From: Pseudomonas sp. GM78
Lineage (GTDB): Bacteria > Pseudomonadota > Gammaproteobacteria > Pseudomonadales > Pseudomonadaceae
Length of the DNA stretch: 43,804 nt
Assembly: GCF_000282475.1 (NCBI RefSeq)
Contig: NZ_AKJF01000142.1
Coordinates: forward strand, 1-43,804
Direction: 5' to 3'
Part shown: positions 24,137 through 32,807 of the stretch, piece by piece
Layout: each line of letters starts with the position of its first letter
Position numbering within the stretch: the first letter of the stretch is position 1
Notes under the pieces: model-generated
The model's database searches: none
Told to the model about the DNA's origin: nothing
Seen by the model: the letters and a program-made list of their open reading frames with translations, nothing else
Translations under genes and position numbers: made by a program

Positions 24137-24634
24137 ATGCTCGACATTTTGCGTGGTACACCACTGTGGGTTTACGCAGTTTTTTTAATCGTGACGTATT
24201 ACGGCGTCATGGCCTGCTTCAAGAATCATGAAACGAAAAAATCGTTATTACTGACACCGACGATATTCGTCGCTATTTCCATAGCCTCGCTGAAAATCTC
24301 CCAAGGATTCGTGGTTCCGCTTTCGGTTTATGCGCTGGGTTTGCTGGTTGGGTGGTTGCTGGCTTTGCGTTTTTACTCGTTCCACAACGTTAAGCATGAG
24401 GGTGAGAGGCTAGTGCTGGATGGCACGATCAGGTTGCTGATTGTTTATTGGTGCTTCTTCGCCTGGCGTTATTACAGCGGTTACCAGGAAGCGGTGCATC
24501 CGGAGTTGGCCAACGAAGTTTCGTTAGTGGCCTGGTCGTCACTGGGGTCTGGGCTTATCAATGGTTTGATCGTTGGACGGAGTCTCAGGTTATTGCGTTT
24601 TTTCAAGTCCGATAATGTTTCGCGCCTGGCATAA
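24137..24634 (+). CDS. Small integral membrane protein, unknown function
   Basis: The 165-residue protein has four or five hydrophobic segments (about 8-28, 37-53, 58-78, 95-112 and a shorter one near 130-150) and a basic C-terminal tail (R-S-L-R-L-L-R-F-F-K). AAAGGG precedes the ATG. I recall similar uncharacterised Pseudomonas membrane proteins (a DUF6622-like family), but I cannot assign a role. It is monocistronic, between a diguanylate cyclase and a convergent aldehyde dehydrogenase. Confidence 0.7.
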   Translation: MLDILRGTPLWVYAVFLIVTYYGVMACFKNHETKKSLLLTPTIFVAISIASLKISQGFVVPLSVYALGLLVGWLLALRFYSFHNVKHEGERLVLDGTIRLLIVYWCFFAWRYYSGYQEAVHPELANEVSLVAWSSLGSGLINGLIVGRSLRLLRFFKSDNVSRLA

Positions 24635-24680
24635 ATCCAATATGAGAGCGGAGCTTGCTCCGGGCGGCGTCCCGACGAAG

Positions 24681-24719
24681 AGGGAATGTCAGTCGACATC
24701 AATTAACCTGACACTCCCT
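24681..24719. terminator. Hairpin between convergent genes
   Basis: AGGGAATGTCAG (24681-24692) pairs with CTGACACTCCCT (24708-24719), 11 of 12 positions matching, around a 15-base loop. It lies between the small membrane protein and the aldehyde dehydrogenase gene and probably ends both transcripts. There is no long T run, so efficiency is uncertain. Confidence 0.5.
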
Positions 24720-24727
24720 TCAATCGC

Positions 24728-26305
24728 TTATTGACCATCCACGCTACGCGGCACGCCAAACGGGTTGCTGTCGCGCAGTGCCTCAGGCAGCAGCGCATCG
24801 GGGAAGCCCTGGTAGCACACCGGCCGCAGGAAACGCTCGATAGAAGTCATGCCCACCGAGGTGAAACGGCTGTCCGACGAGGCCGGAAACGGTCCGCCGT
24901 GCACGCTGGCGAAAGACACCTCCTGGGGATGGGCGAAGGCGTTGACGACAATCCGCCCGGTGCGTCGCTCCAGGATCGGCAGCAAACGACGGGCCAGTCC
25001 CAGGTCCTCTTCTTCAAGGTGCATGGCGGCGCTGAGCTGACCGCGAAGCGCACGGGCGACCGCGAGCATTTGCGCCTCATCCTCGACTTTCACCAGCAGG
25101 GCCGCCGGGCCGAAGACTTCCTGGGCCAGGGCTGTTTCGTCGAGAAAGCGCTGGCCGTCCACCTCAAGCAAGGCAGCCTGGCCGTCAAGCGCTGCCGTGG
25201 CGGCCAAGCCTTCGGCTGCTGGCCTGGCACCGGCGCCGTGCAGCTTGTCGAGACCGCTCAAGTAAGACCCATGGATGCCCGGTGTCAGCATCGGACGTGC
25301 CGGTGCCGTTGCCACGCGGCTGATCATGGCGGTGCGCAAGGGTTCGAAGCCGGCCCCGGCGATGGCGATCAGGATTGCCGGTTTCAGGCAGGCTTGCCCG
25401 ACGTTGACCAGCATGCGCTCAATGAAACCGTCGCCGATCTGCGCGCCACGCTCAGCCAGGGCCTGGGGCAGGATGAACGTGGGGTTGACGCTGGCCATCT
25501 CGGTGAACACCGGGATCGGCTCAGGGCGTTGCTGCGCCCGGCGATACAACGCCATGCCACCCTGTTCGGAGCCGGTGAAGGTCACCGCCTTGATCAACGG
25601 ATGATCGACCAGGGCTTCGCCGATCGCGTTGCCGGCGCCGCGCACCATCGAGAACACGCCTTCGGGCAAGCGGCTGTCCTGCACCGCCTGGCGGATGGCC
25701 CGTGCCTGGATTTCCGAGGCCCCCGGGTGAGCGTTGTGGGCCTTGACGATCACCGTCGCGCCCGCCGCCAGTGCCGACGCGGTGTCGCCTCCGGCCACCG
25801 AGTAGCTGATGGGGAAATTGCTCGCACCAAACACTGCCACCGGGCCGACGGCGATACTTTGCAGGCGGTGATCCATGCGCGGGCGCGGCTGGCGTTCAGG
25901 CTGGGCCGGATCGATCGCCACCTGGAGGAAGCGTCCCCGGCGTACGACCTCGGCGAATTGCCGGAACTGGGTGGCCGCCCTGGCCGCTTCGCCCTGCAAC
26001 TGTGCTTCGGGCAGTCCCGTTTCCAGTGCGGCCCGTGCGGCGAGCGGCTGGGCGACGGCATCAAGATTGTCGGCGATGCGCTCCAGCAATGCCGCACGCT
26101 CGGCGAGCGAGGTATGGCTGTAGTGGTCGAACGCGGCGTCGGCGAGCTTCGCCGCGATGTCCACTTCGGCGGCGCCACCGAAGGCGAAATCCGGCTCGAT
26201 CAGCTGATGGGTGGCGGGGTTGAGCGCTTTCATTGTCCCGGCGCTGGCGGGGACTTCGTTGGCGCCAAGTAACAGGTTTCCAGTCAATTTCATGGGTGTG
26301 CTCAT
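24728..26305 (-). CDS. NADP+-type aldehyde dehydrogenase, 2,5-dioxovalerate/alpha-ketoglutarate semialdehyde type
   Basis: The 525-residue aldehyde dehydrogenase has N163 (G-A-S-N-F-P), the F-T-G-S loop (243-246), catalytic E269 (F-T-E-M-A-S-V-N-P) and nucleophile C306 (N-V-G-Q-A-C-L-K-P-A). Its length and the S-V-N-P-x-F-x-L-P block match alpha-ketoglutarate semialdehyde dehydrogenases, which oxidise 2,5-dioxopentanoate from sugar acids or hydroxyproline to 2-oxoglutarate. Around the cysteine the usual G-Q-F-C-T-x-P-G reads G-Q-A-C-L-K-P-A, an unusual variation. The start overlaps the upstream hydrolase stop (ATGA). Its pairing with a cysteine hydrolase rather than dehydratases leaves the pathway open. 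Confidence 0.85.
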   Translation of the reverse strand: MSTPMKLTGNLLLGANEVPASAGTMKALNPATHQLIEPDFAFGGAAEVDIAAKLADAAFDHYSHTSLAERAALLERIADNLDAVAQPLAARAALETGLPEAQLQGEAARAATQFRQFAEVVRRGRFLQVAIDPAQPERQPRPRMDHRLQSIAVGPVAVFGASNFPISYSVAGGDTASALAAGATVIVKAHNAHPGASEIQARAIRQAVQDSRLPEGVFSMVRGAGNAIGEALVDHPLIKAVTFTGSEQGGMALYRRAQQRPEPIPVFTEMASVNPTFILPQALAERGAQIGDGFIERMLVNVGQACLKPAILIAIAGAGFEPLRTAMISRVATAPARPMLTPGIHGSYLSGLDKLHGAGARPAAEGLAATAALDGQAALLEVDGQRFLDETALAQEVFGPAALLVKVEDEAQMLAVARALRGQLSAAMHLEEEDLGLARRLLPILERRTGRIVVNAFAHPQEVSFASVHGGPFPASSDSRFTSVGMTSIERFLRPVCYQGFPDALLPEALRDSNPFGVPRSVDGQ

Positions 26306-26925
26306 GACTTGAGGGTGGCGATGAGTTGCTCGGTCGTCACGATCGAATGGGCGAAGGTCGGGCCGTTCAGTTCATGGGCGGCGTGCATCATTTCGGGCTT
26401 GAACGCAGCGGTGGCGTCGCGCACCAGGGTGACGTGGTAGCCCAGTTCCTGGGCGTAACGGGCGGTGGCCTCGATGCAGGTGTTGGCCAGCAGGCCGACG
26501 ATGATCACGTGGGTGATGCCTTTCTGCTTCAGGCGAAAATCCAGGTCGGTGTTGGCAAAGCCGCTCGATCCCCAATGCTCCTGGACGACGATGTCGCCTG
26601 GCTGGGGTGCGAAATCGGGGTGCCATTCACCGCCCCATTCGCCGCGCGCGAAGTGGTGCATGTGCTGGATCTTGCATTGGGTGGGGCTGGGGTGATCCCA
26701 GTTCTCGTAGTCGCCTTGCTCCCAGCGCCGGTGCGGTACGATGAACACCGGCAGGTCGAGGTCGCGGACCGTACGGTCGAGGGTGCGCAGGTTGTCGAGC
26801 AGGCCGACCTGCTGTGCGATCGGCTCGATCAGTGGGAAGATCTTGCCGCCTTCGGACAGAAAGTCATTGTAGGGATCGACCAGCAGGTAGGCGGTTCGAG
26901 CCAGAGGGTAGGGGGTGTTCGACAT
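26302..26925 (-). CDS. Isochorismatase-family cysteine hydrolase
   Basis: The 207-residue protein has the isochorismatase-like fold. The family triad is Asp-Lys-Cys: D17 (L-V-D-P-Y-N-D-F) and C150 (L-L-A-N-T-C-I-E-A-T-A) are present. The lysine segment reads V-V-Q-E-H-W-G-S-S-G-F at 113-123, with no lysine where K-x-x-x-S-A-F is expected. It may therefore be a variant hydrolase of amides, ureido compounds or N-carbamoyl substrates. It is first in an operon with the aldehyde dehydrogenase (four-base overlap), divergent from an HxlR regulator 99 bases away. Confidence 0.83.
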   Translation of the reverse strand: MSNTPYPLARTAYLLVDPYNDFLSEGGKIFPLIEPIAQQVGLLDNLRTLDRTVRDLDLPVFIVPHRRWEQGDYENWDHPSPTQCKIQHMHHFARGEWGGEWHPDFAPQPGDIVVQEHWGSSGFANTDLDFRLKQKGITHVIIVGLLANTCIEATARYAQELGYHVTLVRDATAAFKPEMMHAAHELNGPTFAHSIVTTEQLIATLKS

Positions 26926-26986
26926 GATCGATGCTCCAGGAAAATGGGCCGGGCGCTGCCATGGCCTTGCCTTGGCAGTGTGTAGA

Positions 26987-26999
26987 TATGATAATCATA
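26987..26999. promoter_or_regulatory. Candidate HxlR operator
   Basis: TATGATAATCATA is a perfect dyad (TATGA/TCATA around TAA) in the 99-base region between the hydrolase and the divergent HxlR gene, 26 bases before the HxlR start. Winged-helix dimers of this family commonly bind such short AT-rich dyads in their own divergent promoter. Confidence 0.45.
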
Positions 27000-27024
27000 G
27001 TTACTTGGAAAGAGACAAGCCCCT

Positions 27025-27543
27025 ATGGCGATAAAAAAGACTAGCCCTGAAACCTTGTGTCCGATTGCCCGGGCCGAAGACGTCGTCGGCGATCGCTGGA
27101 CCGTGCTGGTGTTGCGCGAGTTGTTCATGCGCAATCATCGTTACGATGAGATCCAGGCGCAGACGGGCGGTACCCCACAGATGGTCGCGGCACGCCTGAA
27201 AAGCCTGGAGGTTGACGGGATGGTCGAGCGCCGCGCCTACAGCGAGCGGCCACCACGCTACGAGTACCACCTCACGGCCAAGGGGCAGGCGTTCTATTCC
27301 GTGGTCCTGGCCTTGCGTGCCTGGGGTGAAACCTGGTGCAAGTCGCCGCAGGAGGGCCTGGCCGTGCGCTATACCCACCAGCGGTGCGGGCAGCCTGCCG
27401 GGCTGGGGCCGCTGTGCGAGCATTGCGGCGAACTGTTGCGCCGGAATGAACTGGCCGCCGAGCCGAGCGCGGCCTATGCCCTGGAGCGCCAGGAACGGCG
27501 CGAGGCCTTCAAGCGCGGGCCGGTCGCCAAATCCACGCCGTGA
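27025..27543 (+). CDS. HxlR-family transcriptional regulator
   Basis: The 172-residue protein has the HxlR winged helix at 10-100: C-P-I-A-R-A-E-D-V-V-G-D-R-W-T-V-L-V-L-R-E-L, then R-Y-D-E-I-Q and R-L-K-S-L-E-x-D-G-M-V-E-R. The longer C-terminal half carries four cysteines (R-C-G and C-E-H-C-G) that look like a possible metal- or thiol-sensing knuckle. The conserved early cysteine typical of redox-responsive HxlR proteins is present (C12). It is divergent from the cysteine hydrolase/aldehyde dehydrogenase operon and is its likely repressor or activator. Confidence 0.87.
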   Translation: MAIKKTSPETLCPIARAEDVVGDRWTVLVLRELFMRNHRYDEIQAQTGGTPQMVAARLKSLEVDGMVERRAYSERPPRYEYHLTAKGQAFYSVVLALRAWGETWCKSPQEGLAVRYTHQRCGQPAGLGPLCEHCGELLRRNELAAEPSAAYALERQERREAFKRGPVAKSTP

Positions 27544-27660
27544 AGGCGGCGTTTTTACTATTCGTTGCACTGATAGTGATCATCATCCATCACAAGTTCT
27601 GTTGTGGCCGGCAAACAAGGAACATGGCGTGCATTGAAAACGCTTATCCGGGACCCTGTG

Positions 27661-27999
27661 ATGAAGATGTTGACTCGACTGGCGCTGTTCGCGCCCTTGC
27701 TGCTGTCGGGGTGTGCCTCCGCCCCCAATGACCCGACGCTGACGCTACAGACGAAAAAGGCACCGGCGGACTACGCCCACTGTGTCTTGCCGAAACTGCA
27801 GGAAGACGCGCTGAGCGCAACGATCTCGCAAACCCAGCGCAGCTATCGAATCGTTGTTTCGAGCAAAGTCGCCGCCGACGATGTGCTCGAGGCCTACAAG
27901 GCCTCGAACGGCGGCAAGGTGTTCCTGTACGAACGCACGTTGCTGGCCTCGACGTTCGGGCCATCGAGCCTTGAACGTGCGGCCCAGGCGTGCCTTTAA
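27661..27999 (+). CDS. Small lipoprotein, unknown function
   Basis: The 112-residue protein has a lipoprotein signal peptide with lipobox L-L-S-G-C (C18) after MKMLTRLALFAPLL, followed by a short domain of about 90 residues containing two cysteines (A-H-C-V-L-P-K-L and A-A-Q-A-C-L at the end) that may form a disulfide. The ATG at 27661 was chosen for the signal peptide; upstream in-frame codons do not look coding. It resembles small Pseudomonas lipoproteins of unknown role. Outer-membrane location is likely (residue +2 is alanine). Confidence 0.75.
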   Translation: MKMLTRLALFAPLLLSGCASAPNDPTLTLQTKKAPADYAHCVLPKLQEDALSATISQTQRSYRIVVSSKVAADDVLEAYKASNGGKVFLYERTLLASTFGPSSLERAAQACL

Positions 28000-28234
28000 A
28001 CAACCCCCCGCATCTGGCCTCTTCCCCCCGCATCGGTGCGCTGCAATCGCGCGCCGAGGCTGTCTGGCATCGGCTTTTCCCCGTTTATTCTTCCCAGCTG
28101 ATCGAACGTTCAATTGTGTTGCGTCGGGCCCGTTCGTCTCGATATAGTGGCTAAATAATATCAATTTTAAACAAGCCGCCAGCAGAGCCGTGGCACGCTG
28201 TGCTGGCAGACGTATCGCTCATTCGAGAATGCTC

Positions 28235-30217
28235 ATGCCTAATCGCTCCCTGCACTTCAAGCTATTCTGGACCGCGTTGATCGGCACCGTCGTCGTCATG
28301 GCGCTGCTCCTGGGTTCCATCGCCTATATCGCCTATGGCTCCTCCGTCAAGGAAACCGCCGCCCTGGTCGATACCATCGTCAAGGCCAACGCCAAGGAAG
28401 TTGAAGTCGAACTCGGTGCCGGTTTTACCGTGGCCGAGTCGCTGGCCAGCGTCGCCACGGCGATGCAGCAGCAACAGGTCGATCGCAAAACCGCCGATGC
28501 CCTGACCCGGCAACTGTTCGAAGCCAACCCCAGGTTGGCGGGGCTTGGCCAGTATTGGGAAGCCAATGCTTTCGATGGCAAGGACAGTGAGTTTGCCAAC
28601 CAGCCGCACCACGACGCCACGGGCCGTTACCTGACCTACTGGAACCGTGCCGGTGGCACGATCAAAGCCGAGGCGTTGAGCGGCTACATTCCGGAAAATG
28701 CCGACAACCAGTATTACTACCGACCGCTGCACACGCGTCAGCCCTGGGCTTCCGAACCCTTTGCCTACAGCAGCGGCAGCGGTCAATCGGTGATGATGGT
28801 GTCGATCATGGTGCCGCTGTTGCAGGGCGGCAGGGCGTTGGGTGTGGCCGGGGTGGATATTCCACTGGAAAGCATCAACCGCCAGCTCTCGACCATCGAT
28901 GCCTTCAAGGGTTATGGCGCCCTGGTTTCCAGCGACGGCCTGTATGCCAGCCATCCCGACGCCAAGCGCCTGAGCCAGCCGGCCGACGAATTGCCGAGTG
29001 CCGCCAGGGACGCGATCAAGGCAGGCCGCTCCTACAGTTTCCAGCGCGATGGCTGGGGTTATGTGCTGCAACCGGTGCGCATCGGCAAGGCGCCGAACAA
29101 TTGGGCGTTGATGGTTGCCTATCCGCTGGCCGAAGCCATGGCCGGCATCAATCACTTCCTCTACACCGCGGTGGTCATCGGTCTGGTGGCGTTGCTGGTG
29201 CTGGCCATTGTGCTGTGGCATCTATTGGCGTGGCAGATTCGGCCGTTATCGGGCCTGACGGTCGGCATCCAGGCCTGGGGCGGCGAGCTGGGCTTGCGTT
29301 TCCAGCAGCGCAGCGGCGATGAAACCGGCAAGCTGGCGGGGGCGTTCAACCAGTTCATCCAGCGCCTGGGGGACCTGGTGGGATCGATCCGCCAGAGCAG
29401 CACCACCTTGATGCAGATCTCCAATCACCTGGGCGACACGACCCAGGCCGTTGCCGAACGGGCAACCTCGCAACACACCGCCACCGAGGAGATGGCCAGC
29501 GGCGTCACGGCGTTGGCGCACTCGGTGACCGAGATGTCCCAGCAAGCCGAAGACGTGGAGCAACTGGCGCGTAACACCGAAGTACTGACCACCAACATTT
29601 CCGGGGAGATGAGCCAGACCCTGGCCGGCATTACCCACATCGACCAGACCATGGACGTGGTGGCCGGCGCGGTGGGCGACCTGGAAAAACGCTCGCAACA
29701 GATTGCCGGGATCATCGCAGTGATTCGCAGCATCGCCGACCAGACCAACCTGTTGGCCCTGAACGCGGCGATTGAAGCGGCGCGGGCCGGGGAGCAGGGG
29801 CGCGGGTTCGCCGTGGTGGCGGACGAGGTGCGGCAACTGGCTGAACGTACCAGTCGCTCGACCGGTGAAATCGGCGAGATGATCGGCGCCATCGGTTCGG
29901 ACGTGCGCAACACCGTGGCCAATGTGCAACAGGTTGGCGAAGCGGTGCGCCAGGGCGTGGTGCAACTGACCACCTCGGCCCAGGGCGTCGACCAGATCCG
30001 CCAGCATGCCCAGGACATTCTCACGCGCATCAGCGAAGTGGCGCGCCAGACCCAAAGCCAGGCGGCGACGGGCGAGCAGCTGTCGGTGGCGATCCAGGGC
30101 GTCAGCCGGATCTCCGAGCAGAACGACCACGCGATCCGCAGCCTGCTCGAACAGTCGGTGCAATTGCGCGATCAGGCCGGGTCGCTGAGCCAGCAATTGA
30201 CGCAGTTCAGGGACTGA
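28235..30217 (+). CDS. Methyl-accepting chemotaxis protein with double Cache sensor
   Basis: The roughly 660-residue chemoreceptor has TM1 at about 8-30, a periplasmic dCache_1 domain (about 35-300, with G-Y-I-P-E-N-A-D-N-Q-Y-Y-Y and G-V-A-G-V-D-I-P-L), TM2 at about 307-330, a HAMP linker, and a signalling domain with the hairpin tip A-D-Q-T-N-L-L-A-L-N-A-A-I-E-A-A-R. The amino-acid-binding RxWY signature of dCache_1AA is not apparent, so a different ligand is likely. There is no C-terminal CheR pentapeptide. ATGs at 28229 and 28235 are both possible; it is monocistronic. Confidence 0.9.
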   Translation: MPNRSLHFKLFWTALIGTVVVMALLLGSIAYIAYGSSVKETAALVDTIVKANAKEVEVELGAGFTVAESLASVATAMQQQQVDRKTADALTRQLFEANPRLAGLGQYWEANAFDGKDSEFANQPHHDATGRYLTYWNRAGGTIKAEALSGYIPENADNQYYYRPLHTRQPWASEPFAYSSGSGQSVMMVSIMVPLLQGGRALGVAGVDIPLESINRQLSTIDAFKGYGALVSSDGLYASHPDAKRLSQPADELPSAARDAIKAGRSYSFQRDGWGYVLQPVRIGKAPNNWALMVAYPLAEAMAGINHFLYTAVVIGLVALLVLAIVLWHLLAWQIRPLSGLTVGIQAWGGELGLRFQQRSGDETGKLAGAFNQFIQRLGDLVGSIRQSSTTLMQISNHLGDTTQAVAERATSQHTATEEMASGVTALAHSVTEMSQQAEDVEQLARNTEVLTTNISGEMSQTLAGITHIDQTMDVVAGAVGDLEKRSQQIAGIIAVIRSIADQTNLLALNAAIEAARAGEQGRGFAVVADEVRQLAERTSRSTGEIGEMIGAIGSDVRNTVANVQQVGEAVRQGVVQLTTSAQGVDQIRQHAQDILTRISEVARQTQSQAATGEQLSVAIQGVSRISEQNDHAIRSLLEQSVQLRDQAGSLSQQLTQFRD

Positions 30218-30300
30218 AGCAGGGGGCCGGAGCCTGAGCCGATAATGGCTCGGGTCACTCCTCTTCAGTGAATACAAAAACAAGCCACAAAGCAGACCCA

Positions 30301-30392
30301 CTGTGGGAGCGAGCCTGCTCGCGAAGAGGGCGGCACATTCAGTATGGATGTTGACTGACCCACCGCCATCGCGAGCAGGCTCGCTCCCACAG
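30301..30392. repeat. Inverted pair of REP palindromes
   Basis: The 24-base unit at 30301-30324 (CTGTGGGAGCGAGCCTGCTC then GCGA) and its exact reverse complement at 30369-30392 flank a 44-base spacer. The doublet lies between the convergent chemoreceptor and LacI-family genes. Confidence 0.9.
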
Positions 30393-30431
30393 TTTTATCT
30401 TCAGTGAGCACGAAATATGTGGCCGGCACAT

Positions 30432-31442
30432 TCAGCATGACCGTCGGGGCGCCGTGCTGCTGCGCAGCGTCAGCTCGAACGGCAACACCACATGCCGCTG
30501 CGGCAGCGGTTTCTTTTCGATCAGCGCAATCAACATCTCGACGGCTTTCTGGCCGAAGACTTCGGCGGGTTGCGCGATGGTCGTCAGCGGCGGGTCGCAG
30601 TACGCTGCGAAGGGAATGTCGTCAAAACCCACCAGGGAAATGTCCTCGGGCACCCGCAAACCCTGTTCTTTGATGCGTTTCAACGCGCCAATGGCCATTT
30701 CATCGTTTTCGCAGAACAGTGCAGTGGCACGGTCGGGCAGGGCCAGCATGGCGGCTGCGCCGTCGTCACCGGCCTTCAGACTGAAATCACCGTGACATAT
30801 CAGCGCCGGGTCGCAATCAATCCCGGCCGCAAGCAAGGCATCCTGATAACCGGCCACGCGATCACGGGTCAGCGGGCTGCTTTTCGGGCCTTTGATCAAG
30901 CCGATGCGGCGATGGCCCAGTTCGATCAGGTGTTCGGTCATGGCCTTGGCGGCCGCGCGATTGTCCAGGCTGATGGTTGGATGACGGCCGCCTTGAATCA
31001 CCTCGCACGCGTTGACGATGGGCGGCAACTCGACATTGGGGAAAGGCGCTTCGAAGGGGTCGTAGGCGCGCAATTGAATCACGCCGTCGGCCTGATGGTT
31101 GTACACCAGTTCGGCGAATTCCCGTTCGATCTCCTCGCGGCCCTGGGTGTCGCACAGCAGCAGGCGATAGTTGGCCGCCTGGGCCGCCTGTTGCGCGCCG
31201 CTGATCACCCGAGCGAAGAACGTGTTGGCGATGGCCGGCACCAGAATCACCAGGTTGCCGGTGCGCCGGGAGCGAAACTGCACCGCCATCAGGTTCGGCC
31301 TGTAGCCGGCCTGTTCCACGGCTGCGTTGACCTTGTCCCGCGTCTCGGGCAGCACTCGCTCAGGCGATTTCAGGGTTCTGGACACCGTTGCCACAGAGAC
31401 GCCGGCCAGCCTGGCTACTTCACGGATATTGGACAAAATCAC
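30432..31442 (-). CDS. LacI-family transcriptional repressor
   Basis: The 336-residue regulator has an N-terminal LacI helix-turn-helix (I-R-E-V-A-R-L-A-G-V-S-V-A-T-V-S-R-T-L) with hinge, then a periplasmic-binding-protein-like sugar sensor (about 60-330; V-P-A-I-A-N-T-F-F, G-L-I-K-G-P and S-L-V-G-F-D-D-I-P). The start was taken as GTG at 31440-31442; TTG at 31434-31436 is also possible, while the longer frame to 31535 runs through the divergent promoter. It is divergent from the oxidoreductase-isomerase-transporter operon and surely acts on the 18-bp palindrome at 31559. The inducer is probably a sugar or polyol derivative. Confidence 0.88.
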   Translation of the reverse strand: MILSNIREVARLAGVSVATVSRTLKSPERVLPETRDKVNAAVEQAGYRPNLMAVQFRSRRTGNLVILVPAIANTFFARVISGAQQAAQAANYRLLLCDTQGREEIEREFAELVYNHQADGVIQLRAYDPFEAPFPNVELPPIVNACEVIQGGRHPTISLDNRAAAKAMTEHLIELGHRRIGLIKGPKSSPLTRDRVAGYQDALLAAGIDCDPALICHGDFSLKAGDDGAAAMLALPDRATALFCENDEMAIGALKRIKEQGLRVPEDISLVGFDDIPFAAYCDPPLTTIAQPAEVFGQKAVEMLIALIEKKPLPQRHVVLPFELTLRSSTAPRRSC

Positions 31443-31521
31443 CTCGTTATCGAACCGCGCGGCCGGCGAGCTTAACGCAGTTGGCCATGGGCCGGAATGT
31501 TCATCGATTTTAATTCCGGGT

Positions 31522-31550
31522 TTGACAGGCCTCAAAACTGAGCCTAAATT
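31522..31550 (+). promoter_or_regulatory. Sigma70 promoter of the sugar operon
   Basis: TTGACA (31522-31527), a 17-base spacer and TAAATT (31545-31550) give a near-consensus promoter. The expected start is near 31557, directly before the operator palindrome. Confidence 0.75.
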
Positions 31551-31558
31551 TCCGCCAC

Positions 31559-31576
31559 GATGTAACCGGTTACATC
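31559..31576. promoter_or_regulatory. LacI-family operator
   Basis: GATGTAACCGGTTACATC is a perfect 18-bp palindrome with a central CCGG, the usual form of a LacI/GalR-family operator. It begins two bases after the predicted transcription start, so binding would block transcription of the operon that starts at 31627. Confidence 0.85.
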
Positions 31577-31626
31577 ATGACCGGGATTCAAGTCTGAAAA
31601 GCCCGCTTCAAACAGAGAAAGTAGCG

Positions 31627-32793
31627 ATGAACACTGCAGTGCCAAAAACAAGAATGGGATTTGTCGGGGGCGGCGAGGGTGCATTCATCGCTCAAGCCCA
31701 CCGTCAGGCCGCCGGGCTCGATGGCCGGTTTGAACTGGTGTGCGGCGCTTTCAGCCGTGACGCCCAGAACAATCGGAACACCGGCGCGGCACTGGGTTTA
31801 CCGGCCTCGCGCTGCTACAGCGACTGGCAGCAGATGATCGAGGCCGAGCGTGCGTTACCTGCCGAGGAGCGCATGGAATTGCTCGTTATCGTCACGCCTA
31901 ACCACTTGCATGCCCCGGTTGCCAGCCAGGCGCTGAGCGCGGGCTTTCATGTGTTCAGTGAAAAACCGGCGGCATTGAACCTGGCCGAATTGCTCGCGCT
32001 CAAGGACGTGGTCGAGCGCAGCAACCGCCTGTACGGCCTGGCCCACACCTACCTGGGTTATCCGATGGTCTGGCAGGCGCGCGACATGGTGCGCAACGGC
32101 GTGATCGGTGCGGTGCGCAAGGTCATTGTCGAGTACCCCCAAGGCTGGCTCAGCCAGGATGTGGCCGGGCAGGGCAACAGGCAGGCGCAATGGCGGGACC
32201 GACCTGAGCAGTCCGGTTTGGGCGGCTGCATTGGAGACATCGGCACCCATGCCTTTTCCCTGGCCGAGTTTGTCGCCGATCAACCGATCCAGCAGCTGTG
32301 CGCGATGTTGGGTGTGCACATCGCGGGCCGTCAGCTGGACGATGACGCCTCGATGCTGTTCAAGATGGCTGGCGGCGCCAGCGGCGTGCTGATCGCCAGC
32401 CAGGTCTGTGCAGGCGAGGAAAACCCGCTGAAGATCCGCGTCTATGGCGACAAGGGGGGGCTGGAATGGCGGCAGGAAGAACCCGCGAGCCTGATCCACC
32501 GCGCCCTCGATCAACCCATGCGCGTCTTGCGTTCCGGCGTCGGCCAGCCCTGGCTGTGCCAGGCCGCCAGCCAGCGCATGCGCTTGCCGGCCGGGCATCC
32601 CGAAGGCTACCTCGAGGCCATGGCCAATCTCTACGGCGATCTTGCCTGCGCCATCCGCGGTGAGGTTGCGGGGCACGATGCTCCCGGGGTACCCGGGATC
32701 GACATCGGCCTGCGCGGCATGGCGTTCATCGAAACCGTGATCGCCAACCACCGTGGCGATGCCAAGTGGACCGAACTGGTCTGCACCCCATGA
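31627..32793 (+). CDS. Gfo/Idh/MocA-family NAD(P)-dependent oxidoreductase
   Basis: The 388-residue protein has the Rossmann motif F-V-G-G-G-E-G-A-F (12-20), the E-K-P signature (112-114) and the family's C-terminal beta-sheet domain with G-D-I-G-T-H-A. These enzymes oxidise or reduce sugars, inositols or sugar acids. A purine-rich GAGAAAG precedes the ATG. It is the first gene of a LacI-controlled operon, followed at once by a TIM-barrel isomerase and a permease, a combination common in uptake and oxidation of glycosides or polyols. The substrate is unknown. Confidence 0.87.
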   Translation: MNTAVPKTRMGFVGGGEGAFIAQAHRQAAGLDGRFELVCGAFSRDAQNNRNTGAALGLPASRCYSDWQQMIEAERALPAEERMELLVIVTPNHLHAPVASQALSAGFHVFSEKPAALNLAELLALKDVVERSNRLYGLAHTYLGYPMVWQARDMVRNGVIGAVRKVIVEYPQGWLSQDVAGQGNRQAQWRDRPEQSGLGGCIGDIGTHAFSLAEFVADQPIQQLCAMLGVHIAGRQLDDDASMLFKMAGGASGVLIASQVCAGEENPLKIRVYGDKGGLEWRQEEPASLIHRALDQPMRVLRSGVGQPWLCQAASQRMRLPAGHPEGYLEAMANLYGDLACAIRGEVAGHDAPGVPGIDIGLRGMAFIETVIANHRGDAKWTELVCTP

Positions 32794-32807
32794 CTCTGGA
32801 GACTGCC

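Noticed and set aside
27540-27731. 63-codon hydrophobic ORF starting with GTG in the HxlR stop
   Set aside because: The GTGA overlap and the hydrophobic start are suggestive, but more than one third overlaps the lipoprotein gene out of frame and the C-terminal part is not protein-like.
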